NCBI RefSeq assembly: GCF_009708215.1 | Contig: NZ_CP046175.1 | Coordinates: 124,001-188,000, forward strand | DNA from: Occultella kanbiaonis | GTDB lineage: Bacteria > Actinomycetota > Actinomycetes > Actinomycetales > Beutenbergiaceae | Direction of reading: 5' to 3' | Length of the DNA: 64,000 nucleotides | Position numbers and translations under genes: made by a program | Notes under the pieces: model-generated | What the model was told of the DNA's origin: nothing | The model's input: the letters and a program-made list of their open reading frames with translations, nothing else | Databases searched by the model: none | Shown here: positions 48,391-57,582 of the stretch, piece by piece | How the letters are laid out: each line of letters opens with the position of its first letter | Numbering within the stretch: the stretch's first letter is position 1

Positions 48391-50562
48391 TCAGGCGGGG
48401 GCGGCGACGAGCCGGTCGCCGAGCGCCGCACGCAGGACCCGCAGCGGCGCGCGGCGCATCATTGCGGGCAGCACCCACTGCCAGCCGCCGCGGCCCTCGT
48501 CGTAGCGGCGGGTCCGCATGATCCGGTCCGGCTCGACGACCTCGTCGCGCACGTGCACGGTCCGGACCCGTTCGTCGACGGCGGCCGCGAGCACCGCGAG
48601 GAAGGCGCCGGCTCCCTCCCCGTGCAGGTGAACCGGGCTGTCGGTGGCAAGGCCCGGGTAGGTGCGAGCCAGGTGGGTGTCGGTCAGGAGCATGTCGACG
48701 GCGCGGGTGACGTCATGGACGCGGGCGGCGGTGAGGGAGTCGCCGAGCCAGAGCAGGTCGCAGAGGAGCTTGTAGGTCGAGCTCGCCTGGTCGGTGGCCG
48801 GCAGGCCGTCCTTGTCGCGTGGCGTCAGGGCGCCGTGCCCGCGCACGTCGAGCGCGAGGACGAGGTCGCGCGGGTCGGCGCGTCGAGCGAGCGGGTGGTC
48901 GTCGGTGAATGCCCTGGTGCCCTCCTCGAGCAGGAGCACGTGCACGGCCCGCGTGCCGCCGGTCGGGGTCTGGTCGGCGGGTAGCAGGACGCCGGCACCC
49001 CAGAGGTCGGTCTCCGCGCGCCAGAGCGCGTGGGCGGTCCCCGACGGTCCCGGCAGCCACCGCGCGTTGGGTGGGCCGGCCGGTCGGCGTCCGTCGGCGA
49101 CCCGGTCCCGTAGCCAGGCCACCGCGGCCGCCGGGGTCGGTTCGGGTAGCGCGTCGTAGGTGGCCAGATTCAGGTCGTACAGGAACCGGGCGTCCGGGTG
49201 GTCGAGGGCGACCTGGCCCGATGGCGTGCAGGCCAACCGAGCAGGATCGAGCAGTTCTGGTTCGGCGGCGCCGTCGGACACGGCGGCCCGGTCGGGCGCG
49301 TCGGCGCGGTCGGACGTCGCGGCAGGGTCGGTCGTGGCGGCCGAGGTGGCACCGCCCGGCGTCGCAAGGGCGGCCCGGGCCGGCGGCGCCACCGGCGCCG
49401 TCGACCCCGGGGGCGCCGCTTCCGATCCCGGGTGTGCCGCCGATCCTGGCGGCGCCGCTCCGGCGAGCGCCCAGCCGAAGAACTCGACGGCGGCGCTCGC
49501 CAGCTCCGGCGCGTACCGGTGGGTGCTGTGCGCGCGTGCGAGCCGCAGTGCGTCAGGTGCGCCGAACGCGTCGTAGGCCCGCTGGGCGAGGGCGACCGAG
49601 TCCAACGTGCCCTCGATCGGGAAGAAGTCGAACTCGGCGGCGAGCACCGCCACGGGCCGTGGCGCCATGACTGCGAGGAGGTCCGCGTGGTCGACGCCGT
49701 TGCCGGTGCCGCCGAGCAGGACCTGCTCGGCGTCCTGGCGCTGTCCGGTCCACAGGTAGGACGACCGGCTGGTCAGGTAGGTGCCGACCGCGGCGGCGGC
49801 CAACCGTGGCTCGAGGGCCATCATGAGGGTGGACAGCATTCCGCCGCCGCTGTTGCCGGTGATACCGATCCGGGCAGGATCCACCTCGGGCAGGTGCGTG
49901 AGCAGGTCGATCGCCCGGCGCGCGTCGTGCACGAAGTAGCGAGCCGGGGACTCGCCGAGCCACCAGGACTGGATCCCGGCGTAGGTGTGTTCCGTGGTCC
50001 CGCCGGCGACGAGCGGGTGAGCGTCGGCGTCGAGGTAACCGAGCCGCTCCCCCTGTCCCCATGGGTCGATCGCGAGAACCACGAACCCGGCGTCGGCCAG
50101 CCGCCCGCATACGGCCTGGTACTCGGGATCGGCCTTGGCGAGGCCCGCGTGCCCGCAGACGAACAGCACCGCAGGACCCGTGCCGCCCGGCACCGACGAG
50201 CCACGGGCGGACCCGGTGACGACCGGCCGGTACAGGTTCGCCGTCACGGGCACGCCCGGAAGGGACTCAAGGATCAGCGTGTCGACGGTGTGCTGGGCGG
50301 TCTCGATGCGTTCTCCCCAGCTCACCGGCGGGCAGGTGCCGTAGCCGTCGGTGGCCACCTCCCCGCCGATCCCTGCCGCCACCGCGGCTCGGGTGGCCGC
50401 CTGGTGCGCGCGGACCAGCTCGGGGGAGTCCGCCGCGAGGAGGTCGGCCCGACCCCGGGCCAGTTCCGTCTCGGTGCGCGCGGCCACGTGCCGGAGCAGA
50501 TCCATCGAGACGTCCACGTAGCCGTCGAGGTTGTCTCGGAAGCCGAGCGAGGGCAATGGCAC
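48391..50562 (-). CDS. Tandem alpha/beta hydrolase, esterase-like
   Basis: This 723-residue protein has two hydrolase-like halves. The first (about residues 1-390) resembles acetyl-xylan-esterase/peptidase folds, with VLFVCGHAGLAKADPEYQAV, the nucleophile elbow GITGNSGGGMLSTLMMALEP, an acid in VLAAEFDFFPIEGTLDSVAL and a His in RAHSTHRYAPELASAAVEFF. An Ala/Pro/Thr-rich linker of about 70 residues follows. The second half lacks a serine nucleophile: its elbow reads VHLHGEGAGAFLAVLAAAVD. GTG at 50562 is directly abutted by AAGGA; a TTG two codons on has better spacing. It probably removes acyl groups from imported or external glycans; there is no signal peptide. Confidence 0.75.
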   Translation of the reverse strand: MPLPSLGFRDNLDGYVDVSMDLLRHVAARTETELARGRADLLAADSPELVRAHQAATRAAVAAGIGGEVATDGYGTCPPVSWGERIETAQHTVDTLILESLPGVPVTANLYRPVVTGSARGSSVPGGTGPAVLFVCGHAGLAKADPEYQAVCGRLADAGFVVLAIDPWGQGERLGYLDADAHPLVAGGTTEHTYAGIQSWWLGESPARYFVHDARRAIDLLTHLPEVDPARIGITGNSGGGMLSTLMMALEPRLAAAAVGTYLTSRSSYLWTGQRQDAEQVLLGGTGNGVDHADLLAVMAPRPVAVLAAEFDFFPIEGTLDSVALAQRAYDAFGAPDALRLARAHSTHRYAPELASAAVEFFGWALAGAAPPGSAAHPGSEAAPPGSTAPVAPPARAALATPGGATSAATTDPAATSDRADAPDRAAVSDGAAEPELLDPARLACTPSGQVALDHPDARFLYDLNLATYDALPEPTPAAAVAWLRDRVADGRRPAGPPNARWLPGPSGTAHALWRAETDLWGAGVLLPADQTPTGGTRAVHVLLLEEGTRAFTDDHPLARRADPRDLVLALDVRGHGALTPRDKDGLPATDQASSTYKLLCDLLWLGDSLTAARVHDVTRAVDMLLTDTHLARTYPGLATDSPVHLHGEGAGAFLAVLAAAVDERVRTVHVRDEVVEPDRIMRTRRYDEGRGGWQWVLPAMMRRAPLRVLRAALGDRLVAAPA

Positions 50563-50614
50563 TCCTTCGTGAGTGTCGCGGGCAGGGCCTCGCGACGGTA
50601 TCGTGCTCTGGATG

Positions 50615-50629
50615 CATGCGGTTGCTGCA
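50615..50629 (-). promoter_or_regulatory. LacI-type box in the hydrolase/Gfo-Idh divergent region
   Basis: On the minus strand GCAGCAACCGCATGC matches the transporter box (GCAGCAACCGCTTGC) at 14 of 15 positions. It lies in the 106-base divergent gap, 40 bases before the dehydrogenase start and 53 from the hydrolase start. TGCAATTGCA, a perfect palindrome, overlaps at 50626-50635. Confidence 0.5.
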
Positions 50630-50668
50630 ATTGCATCACGCAGCCTACGACGATGTCAGGGAGATGTC

Positions 50669-52147
50669 ATGAGCACGCTCCGGGAGTACCCGAGCGATTC
50701 CGGTTCGAGCGGTCGGAACCCGAACGCCCGGCCCGCCGAACGAACCAGCACCGCGGACCCTGCGGGGCCCGACGCACCCAGGCGACGCTACGCCGTCGTC
50801 GGCCTGTCGAACCGTGGCGTGGCCAGCTTCGTGCGACCACTCCTGGGGGTCTCCGATGCCGGGGCCCCGGACGACGCCGCCGACAGCTCCGACAGGTCCA
50901 CGCTCGGCTACGGCGCCAGCGCCGACGACTTCTCCGGTCACGGCGAACTCGTCGCGGTGCTGGACGTCGACCGGGCTCGTGCGGACGCGTTCGCGGCGAC
51001 GATCCTGCCGCCCGGGCACCCCGAGGTGCCGATCTATGCGCCGGAGGAGTTCGAGGATCTCGTGCGCGAGGCGCGGCCGGACGTGGTCATCGTGACCTCT
51101 CCGGACCACAGCCACGCCCGGTACATCGAGGCCGCGCTGGCCGCGGGCGTCGACGTGGTCTCGGAGAAGCCCATGGTCGCCACCGCCGCCGACGCGGCCC
51201 GGGTGCTCCGGGCCGAGCAGGCGTCGGCGGCGGGCGTGCGCGTCACCCACAACCTGCGGTACACCTCGCGGCACCGGCAGATCAAGCGGATGGTCCTGGC
51301 CGGTGCGATCGGGCGGCCGCTGCACGTGAACATGGACTACCACGTGGACATCCGGCACGGCGCGAGCTACTTCCTGCGCTGGAACCGGGAACGGGCGAAC
51401 TCCGGCGGCCTGACCATCCACAAGTCCACGCACCACCTGGACCTGATCTCCTGGTGGCTCGCGGACGCCCCGAGCACCGTGTACGCCGTCGGCGGCCGGG
51501 ACTACTACGGCCCCGGCAGCCCGCACCGCCCGGCCGGTGCGAACACCGCACAGGTGCGCGAACGCGACCCGTACTACCAGGCCCAACGGGGCAGCGGCGC
51601 GTTCCACGACGGTGCCGACCAGGCCAGGCGTGGGCTGTTCGACCTGCCCTACGAGGTGCAGTACCCGGCCGGTTCGGACCTCTACCTCTACGACGAGGAG
51701 ATCGACGTCGAGGACCACGTCGCCGCGCTCCTGACGTTCGCCTCCGGTGCCACCGCGGCCTACGCCGTCGACTTCTCCTCACCGTGGGAGGGCTATCGGG
51801 CCACCCTCACCGGCACCCACGGGACCATCGAGGTGTTCACCGGACGTACGCCCGACGGCGAGTCGTTGCCCGGGTCCGGGCAGGTCACCCACCGGCCGCT
51901 CTTCGGCCCGCCCGAGGTGATCGACATCGAGAGCGTGTCCGGGGGACACGACGGCGCGGACCCGCTGATGCGACGGGACCTGTTCGTCGGCCCGGACGAG
52001 GAGTCCGTGGCCCTCGGCCTCGGTGCGTCCGCGCACGAAGGTGCGCTCGCCGTTGCTGCGGGGGAGGCGATCTGGCGGTCGATCGAGGAGGGTCGGATCG
52101 TGTCGGTCGCCGAGCTGCTGGAGACCCGGAGTTCGGCACAGGGCTAG
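50669..52147 (+). CDS. Gfo/Idh/MocA-family dehydrogenase
   Basis: This 492-residue enzyme is the second NAD(P)-dependent sugar oxidoreductase of the region. The Rossmann start RRYAVVGLSNRGVASFVRPL lies near residues 40-59 after a disordered N-terminal tail, and the catalytic lysine is in VDVVSEKPMVATAADAARVL. STHHLDLISWWLADAPSTVY carries the usual HxxD/W pattern. It is longer than most family members (about 350-400). ATG at 50669 follows AGGGAG. It is divergent from the tandem hydrolase with a LacI-type box between them. Confidence 0.88.
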   Translation: MSTLREYPSDSGSSGRNPNARPAERTSTADPAGPDAPRRRYAVVGLSNRGVASFVRPLLGVSDAGAPDDAADSSDRSTLGYGASADDFSGHGELVAVLDVDRARADAFAATILPPGHPEVPIYAPEEFEDLVREARPDVVIVTSPDHSHARYIEAALAAGVDVVSEKPMVATAADAARVLRAEQASAAGVRVTHNLRYTSRHRQIKRMVLAGAIGRPLHVNMDYHVDIRHGASYFLRWNRERANSGGLTIHKSTHHLDLISWWLADAPSTVYAVGGRDYYGPGSPHRPAGANTAQVRERDPYYQAQRGSGAFHDGADQARRGLFDLPYEVQYPAGSDLYLYDEEIDVEDHVAALLTFASGATAAYAVDFSSPWEGYRATLTGTHGTIEVFTGRTPDGESLPGSGQVTHRPLFGPPEVIDIESVSGGHDGADPLMRRDLFVGPDEESVALGLGASAHEGALAVAAGEAIWRSIEEGRIVSVAELLETRSSAQG

Positions 52148-52285
52148 CTCCCGGCGACCGCTCGTCGGCGGCGCCCGCACCCGCTTCGGCTCGGGAGGCT
52201 CGGGAGCGGTAACGTTTGCCGCTCGGCGCCCCGGGGCGCCTCCCCATGATTCTCCAGCCACCTCGAGGCAGGCACGGTTCAGGAA

Positions 52286-54040
52286 ATGGCACGACGAGGC
52301 AACAACTCCGCGCCTACGGACTGGGTGACCCGCGCGGCTGACGACGCGATCCGTCACGCCGGCGGCGACCCTCGCGATCCCGCCGTCAGCGCGACCCTCA
52401 CGGCCGAGGGCAGGGTCGTCACGTGCGCGTCGGGCATCAGTCCGTCGGGACCGATCCACTTGGGTAACCTGCGCGAGGCCCTCACCGTGCACTTCGTGGT
52501 GGAGGAGCTCAAGCGCCGCGGTGTGCCCGCCCGACACGTGCACAGCTGGGACGACTTCGACCGGCTGCGCAAGGTGCCCGCCGGCGTCGACCCGAGCTGG
52601 GCGACCCACGTGGGCAGGCCGCTCTCGGCGGTGCCCGACCCGTGGGAGTGCCACGCGTCGTGGGCCGAGCACTTCAAGGCACCGCTGCGCGAGGCGCTCG
52701 CCGAGATGGGCGCCACGATGGAGGAGGTCGATCAGACCGAGCGATACCGAGCGGGTGACTACACCGAGCAGGTGTTGCACGCGCTCTCGCAGCGTGCGGC
52801 GATCGAGTCGGTGCTGGCGCGGCATCGCACCAAGAAGCTCGAGGCGCAGGACCTCCCCGACGAGGATGCCGCAGCCCTGGCCGACTCGGTCGCGGGCGAC
52901 GATGAGGCCACCCAGGCCGGCGCCCTGGCGCGCTTCCCCTACAAGCCGTTCTGCCGCACCTGCGGTCGGGACACGGTGACCCTGACGTCCTATGACGAGA
53001 TCACGACCGACCTCGCCTACACCTGCGACGTGTGCGGCTCCACGCACATCACCAACGTACGCACGCAGCACGAGGGCAAGCTCGTCTGGAAGGTCGACTG
53101 GCCGATGCGCTGGTCGGTCCAGGGCGTCAACTTCGAGCCCGGTGGAATGGACCACGCCTCCCCCGGCTCCTCCTACACCGTCGGCAAGGAGATCGTGAAG
53201 CTGTTCGGCGCACGCGCGCCCTCGTTCGTCGGCTACAGCTTCGTGGGCGTGGCCGGCATGGCGAAGATGTCATCGTCGAAGGGCGGCGTGCCGACCCCGT
53301 CCGACGCGCTGCGCGTGCTGGAGGCGCCGGTGCTGCGTTGGCTCTACGCCCGCCGCCAGCCCAAGCAGGCCTTCACCGTCGACCTCGGACCTGAGGTCGT
53401 GCGGCTCTATGACGAGTGGGACGCCCTCGGCCGCAGGGCCGGCGACCCCGACAAGCTGGACGCCCAAGTGTTGGCGTTCCAACGCGCCTCGGCCACCTCG
53501 AGCGCCGGTACCTTGCCAACACCACCCGTGGCCGTGCCGTTCCGTACCCTGTCATCGATCGCCGACGTCACCGCCGGCAGTGCCGCCCAGATCAGCCGCC
53601 TCGTCGGCGATCTCGGGCACGAGCATGCGTCGGTCAACGATCTCGAACCCCGGTTGACCCGGGCCATGACGTGGACGCAGGAGTTCGTGCCTCACGAAGA
53701 CCGCACCACGGTGCGCGCCGCCCCGGACCGCGAGCTGCTGGCGTCGCTCGGTGAGCGTGAGCGCGAGTGGCTCCGGCTGTTCCTCCAGCACCTGCCGAGT
53801 GCCTGGAGCCACGGCGTGCCCGACCTCGGGCGCGTCACCACGGTGGTCTACGGCGTGCCGAAGCTCGCTCACCGGCTCGCGCTGGACGAGGCACCGACCG
53901 ACGAGGTGAAGACCGACCAGAAGGAGTTCTTCCGGCTGCTCTATCGCCTCCTCGTCGACGCCGAGCGTGGACCCCGGCTGCCCACGCTCATCCTCGCGCT
54001 TGGCTTGGACACTGTGACGGGATTACTCGTAGTTCCTTGA
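52286..54040 (+). CDS. lysK: Class I lysyl-tRNA synthetase
   Basis: This 584-residue enzyme charges tRNA-Lys through a class I Rossmann domain and is unrelated to the common class II LysRS. The HIGH-like motif is GISPSGPIHLGN (about residues 50-61), the KMSKS-like motif is MAKMSSSKGG (near 325-334), and a zinc-binding-like pair FCRTCG...YTCDVCG lies between them. Class I LysRS occurs mainly in archaea, spirochaetes and scattered actinobacteria and alphaproteobacteria, often as a second copy. It stands alone between a sugar dehydrogenase and the ROK gene, without lysine genes nearby, which suggests transfer. The N-terminal 20 residues have no special signal. Confidence 0.93.
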   Translation: MARRGNNSAPTDWVTRAADDAIRHAGGDPRDPAVSATLTAEGRVVTCASGISPSGPIHLGNLREALTVHFVVEELKRRGVPARHVHSWDDFDRLRKVPAGVDPSWATHVGRPLSAVPDPWECHASWAEHFKAPLREALAEMGATMEEVDQTERYRAGDYTEQVLHALSQRAAIESVLARHRTKKLEAQDLPDEDAAALADSVAGDDEATQAGALARFPYKPFCRTCGRDTVTLTSYDEITTDLAYTCDVCGSTHITNVRTQHEGKLVWKVDWPMRWSVQGVNFEPGGMDHASPGSSYTVGKEIVKLFGARAPSFVGYSFVGVAGMAKMSSSKGGVPTPSDALRVLEAPVLRWLYARRQPKQAFTVDLGPEVVRLYDEWDALGRRAGDPDKLDAQVLAFQRASATSSAGTLPTPPVAVPFRTLSSIADVTAGSAAQISRLVGDLGHEHASVNDLEPRLTRAMTWTQEFVPHEDRTTVRAAPDRELLASLGEREREWLRLFLQHLPSAWSHGVPDLGRVTTVVYGVPKLAHRLALDEAPTDEVKTDQKEFFRLLYRLLVDAERGPRLPTLILALGLDTVTGLLVVP

Positions 54041-54044
54041 CAAG

Positions 54045-55268
54045 GTGAACGAACGGGGCCACGCTAGCCTCGTGCACCGCAGCACCGACGCCACCTTCCT
54101 CTCGAGCCTTCGGCCCACCACCCGGGCCGTGGTTCGTGAACTCCTGCGTGCCGGGCCGTTGTCCCGCGCGGACCTGGCCCGGCGCCTGGATCTCTCCCCG
54201 GCGAGCCTGACGAAGCTCACCAGACCACTGGTGAACTCCGGCCTGGTTCGTGAAGAATCCGCGCAATCCGCGCGCCCGGGACGTCCCGGGGCGCCACTCG
54301 CGATGGATGTCGGGCGGCACCGCTTCCTCGGCATGAAGATCACCGGCGACGAGTTGTTCGGGGTCTCGACGGACGCCGGTGGGGCCGTGCAGGAGGTCGC
54401 GCACCGTGACCTGCTCAGCACGGACATCACCACGGCGGCTGGGCAGATAGTTGAAATGATGAATGAACTCGATCCCGAGGGCATCGCTCAGGCGCTCGGT
54501 ATCGGGCTCGCCGGTCGGATGCTGCACTTCGACGACACGGTCCGTGACAACGGCTATCTCGGCTGGGACGACGTCCCGCTCGCCCGCCTGATCAACGACG
54601 CCACCGGGGTCCCGACGGTGCTCAGCGGGGATGCCCGCGCGCTCACCGCGGGCGTCCAGTGGTCGGGCCCCGGTCGTGGCTACGACGACTTCGCCGTCGT
54701 GACCATCGGCGTCGGGATCGGCGTCGGCCTGGTCCTGGGTGGGCAGGTCCGCGCGGGCGGGCACGGCACCGCCGGACACGTGGGCCACACCCCGGTCACG
54801 GACTCCGGGCCGCTGTGCGAACTCGGCCATCGCGGCTGCGCCGCGAGCCTGCTGAACTCCGCGGCCATCAGCCACGCCATCGGCGTGCCACACGGACGTG
54901 CGGACCTGGACCTGGCCGGCGCGGTCGCGCTCGCGGAGGCCGGAGATCTCGCCGCCCTGCGCGCCCTGACCGACGCCGGGCGTGCGCTCGGCACCCTGAT
55001 CGCCACGATCGTGAACCTCCTCGACCTGCCGGCCGTCATCCTCGCCGGGGACGGCCTCGGCATCATGCCCGTGGCACGCGCGGCGATGGCGGACGCGCTC
55101 TCGGAACACCTGGATCCCGGCACCCGCGCACCCCACATCGAGGAGTTCGACTCGACGTTCGACGAGTGGGCCCGCGGCGCCGCCGTCGTGGCCTGCCAGT
55201 GGGTGCTCGCCGCACCCGAGACCGTCGGCACCCACCGACCGACCCAGCGGACGCCGTCCGGTACCTGA
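54045..55268 (+). CDS. ROK-family transcriptional regulator
   Basis: This 407-residue regulator has an N-terminal winged helix (VRELLRAGPLSRADLARRLD then LSPASLTKLTRPLVNSGLVR, about residues 30-70) and a sugar-kinase-like ROK domain (DDFAVVTIGVGIGVGLVLGG; RAGGHGTAGHVGHTPVTDSG). The zinc motif is reduced to LCELGHRGC, lacking one Cys of the usual CxCGxxGC. GTG at 54045 is taken; a GTG at 54072 is also possible, since TTGACA lies at 54037-54042 before the first start. It probably controls the downstream Gfo/Idh and ABC genes in response to a sugar. Confidence 0.87.
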   Translation: MNERGHASLVHRSTDATFLSSLRPTTRAVVRELLRAGPLSRADLARRLDLSPASLTKLTRPLVNSGLVREESAQSARPGRPGAPLAMDVGRHRFLGMKITGDELFGVSTDAGGAVQEVAHRDLLSTDITTAAGQIVEMMNELDPEGIAQALGIGLAGRMLHFDDTVRDNGYLGWDDVPLARLINDATGVPTVLSGDARALTAGVQWSGPGRGYDDFAVVTIGVGIGVGLVLGGQVRAGGHGTAGHVGHTPVTDSGPLCELGHRGCAASLLNSAAISHAIGVPHGRADLDLAGAVALAEAGDLAALRALTDAGRALGTLIATIVNLLDLPAVILAGDGLGIMPVARAAMADALSEHLDPGTRAPHIEEFDSTFDEWARGAAVVACQWVLAAPETVGTHRPTQRTPSGT

Positions 55269-55360
55269 CCGACGCAAGCCCGACGATCCGAACCAAGGCC
55301 CACCGACCAGTCCATCGACGAACCCGACCACAGCACCGACCACCCCAACCAGGAGCACCA

Positions 55361-56602
55361 GTGACCGCTTTCGCCCCCGAACCGCACGCCCCCCTCGACC
55401 CCGCCGCCGGCACGTTCAGCATCGGCATCGTCGGCGCGGGACAGTTCTCCAAGAGTTTCGCCACACTCTGGGACCTGCACCCGAACGTCAGCCGGCTCGT
55501 CGTGACCGACCTCGTGCCCGAGCGCGCGGAGCAGCTCGCGGCGCGCTACGAGGGGGCCACCACGGTGGCCAGCTACGAGGAGATGCTGGCCAGCGACGTG
55601 GACGCCGTCGCCATCTTCACCCAGCGCTGGACCCACGCGCCGCTCGTGCTGGCGGCGCTCGCCGCGGGCAAGCACGTGTACTCAGCGGTGCCGATGGCCA
55701 CCGAGATCACCGACATCGACGCGATCATCGCCGAGACCGACCGCACCGGACTCACCTACATGATGGGCGAGACGAGCTACTACAACCCGGCCACCGTGCA
55801 CCTGCGCAATAAGATCGCCGAGGGGGCGCTCGGCCAGGTGTTCTATGCCGAGGGCGACTACGTGCACGACATGGACCTCGGGTTCTACGCGGCCTACCAG
55901 TACAGCGGCGGCGAGGACTGGAAGGCGACGGCGAGCTACCCGCCGATGCTGTACCCGACGCACGCCATCGGCGGTGTCCTCGGCGCCCTGCCCACGCAGG
56001 CCGTGAGCGTCAGCTGCCTCGGGGTGGAGGACCGCCGCGGCGACGGGGTCTTCGACCGCGAGGTCAGCCAGTTCGGCAACAGCTTCTCCAACGCCACGGC
56101 CCTCTTCGAACTCTCCGACGGCGGCACCATGCGCACGAACGAGATGCGCCGGGTCGGCTACCCCTCGCACATCCGGGAGTCCCGGTTCCGGTTCTTCGGC
56201 ACCGAGGCGAGCTTCGAGCAGCTCGCCCACCAGAGCGTGTGGAACGACAAGTCCGACTCCACCGACATCTCCGAGAAGTTCGTGCCGTTGCGCTCGGACA
56301 CCGACGTCGAGGAGCTGGCGGACGTCGACCCGGCCCTGCGGGAGGCGTTCACCTCCGGCTCCGCGCCGGTGCACGACCGGAGCCGGCTCCCGGCCGTCTA
56401 CGCGGACGCCCCGAACGGCCACGAGGGCTCCCACCACTTCCTCGCCGACGACTTCGTCCGCGCCGTCGTCACCGGCGTCGCGCCCCCCGTGGACGCCCGC
56501 CGGGCGGCCATGTTCACCGCCCCCGGCATCGTCGCGCACGCCTCCGCGCTCGCCGGCGGCGAGCGCCTGCCGATCCCCGACTACGCCCACCCGAGCGCCT
56601 GA
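55361..56602 (+). CDS. Gfo/Idh/MocA-family dehydrogenase
   Basis: This 413-residue enzyme is the third sugar-type oxidoreductase of the window and heads an operon with an ABC sugar transporter. The Rossmann region is FSIGIVGAGQFSKSFATLWD (about residues 19-38). The position of the usual EKP lysine reads KHVYSAVPMATEITDIDAII, so Lys is replaced (AVP), and the substrate may differ. MGETSYYNPATVHLRNKIAE follows. GTG at 55361 has AGGAG upstream; frames open from 54659 overlap the ROK gene and are shadows. Confidence 0.87.
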   Translation: MTAFAPEPHAPLDPAAGTFSIGIVGAGQFSKSFATLWDLHPNVSRLVVTDLVPERAEQLAARYEGATTVASYEEMLASDVDAVAIFTQRWTHAPLVLAALAAGKHVYSAVPMATEITDIDAIIAETDRTGLTYMMGETSYYNPATVHLRNKIAEGALGQVFYAEGDYVHDMDLGFYAAYQYSGGEDWKATASYPPMLYPTHAIGGVLGALPTQAVSVSCLGVEDRRGDGVFDREVSQFGNSFSNATALFELSDGGTMRTNEMRRVGYPSHIRESRFRFFGTEASFEQLAHQSVWNDKSDSTDISEKFVPLRSDTDVEELADVDPALREAFTSGSAPVHDRSRLPAVYADAPNGHEGSHHFLADDFVRAVVTGVAPPVDARRAAMFTAPGIVAHASALAGGERLPIPDYAHPSA

Positions 56603-56657
56603 CCCGAGTACCACCCGCCACAACCTGAAACGCCTGCAACGACGCAAGGAGCAGAAC

Positions 56658-57572
56658 ATGGCCCTGGCAACCACCCCCCGCGCCGGACGGGAGGGACGCC
56701 GTCGGCGCCGGGATGACACCCGGCTCGCGCTCGCGTTCATCCTGCCGGCCTCGATCGGCCTGGCCATGTTCTACTTCTGGCCGCTGCTGCGCGGCATCTA
56801 CCTGAGCTTCACGTCGTGGGACCTGCTCAGCCCGGTCGAGTTCATCGGGCTGGAGAACTACCGCGAGATGATCGCCGACCCGGTGTTCTGGAACGCCGTG
56901 CGGGTGACCGTGCTGTACGTGATCATCAACATCGGCGTGCAGACCGTGGTGGCGCTGGTGCTGGCGGTCCTGATGCAGCGGCTCAGCCAGTCCACGCTGC
57001 TTCGAGGGCTGGTGCTGACCCCGTACCTCGTCTCGAACGTGGTCGCGGCACTGGTGTTCCTGTGGATCCTCGACTTCCAGCTCGGCATCGGCAACCAGGT
57101 CCTGGCGTGGATCGGGCTGGACCGGATCGGGTTCTTCACCAGCGAGGCCTGGGCGATCCCGACCATCGCGCTGGTGAACGTCTGGCGGCACATGGGCTAT
57201 ACGGCGCTGCTGATCTTCGCCGGGCTGCAGACGATCCCGCCGACGATGTACGAGGCCGGCCGGATCGACGGCGCGTCCGAGACCCGGATGTTCTTCGGGA
57301 TCACGGTCCCGCTGCTGCGCCCGATCCTCGGCCTGGTCCTGATCGTCTCCGTGATCGGCTCGTTCCAGGTGTTCGACACCGTGGCCGTGACCACCGGCGG
57401 TGGTCCGGTGGACGCCAGCCGGGTCCTGCAGGTCTACATCTACGACAAGGCGTTCGGGCAGTTCGACTTCGGCTATGCGTCGGCGCTCAGCGTGGCGCTG
57501 CTGATCATCCTGATGGTCGTCACGTTCCTCCAGTACCGCATCACGCGTGCGGGCCAGACGGACCTGAACTGA
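56658..57572 (+). CDS. ABC sugar transporter permease, MalF/UgpA type
   Basis: This 304-residue permease begins with a basic tail, then LALAFILPASIGLAMFYFWP and LLRGIYLSFTSWDLLSPVEF, the usual opening of CUT1 sugar permeases. The EAA loop is MYEAGRIDGASETRMFFGIT (about residues 198-217). ATG at 56658 follows AAGGAG. It lies 55 bases after the Gfo/Idh gene and pairs with the MalG-type permease 10 bases on. No ATPase is in this cluster, so a shared MsiK-type ATPase elsewhere is expected. Confidence 0.93.
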   Translation: MALATTPRAGREGRRRRRDDTRLALAFILPASIGLAMFYFWPLLRGIYLSFTSWDLLSPVEFIGLENYREMIADPVFWNAVRVTVLYVIINIGVQTVVALVLAVLMQRLSQSTLLRGLVLTPYLVSNVVAALVFLWILDFQLGIGNQVLAWIGLDRIGFFTSEAWAIPTIALVNVWRHMGYTALLIFAGLQTIPPTMYEAGRIDGASETRMFFGITVPLLRPILGLVLIVSVIGSFQVFDTVAVTTGGGPVDASRVLQVYIYDKAFGQFDFGYASALSVALLIILMVVTFLQYRITRAGQTDLN

Positions 57573-57582
57573 GGAGGCGGCC

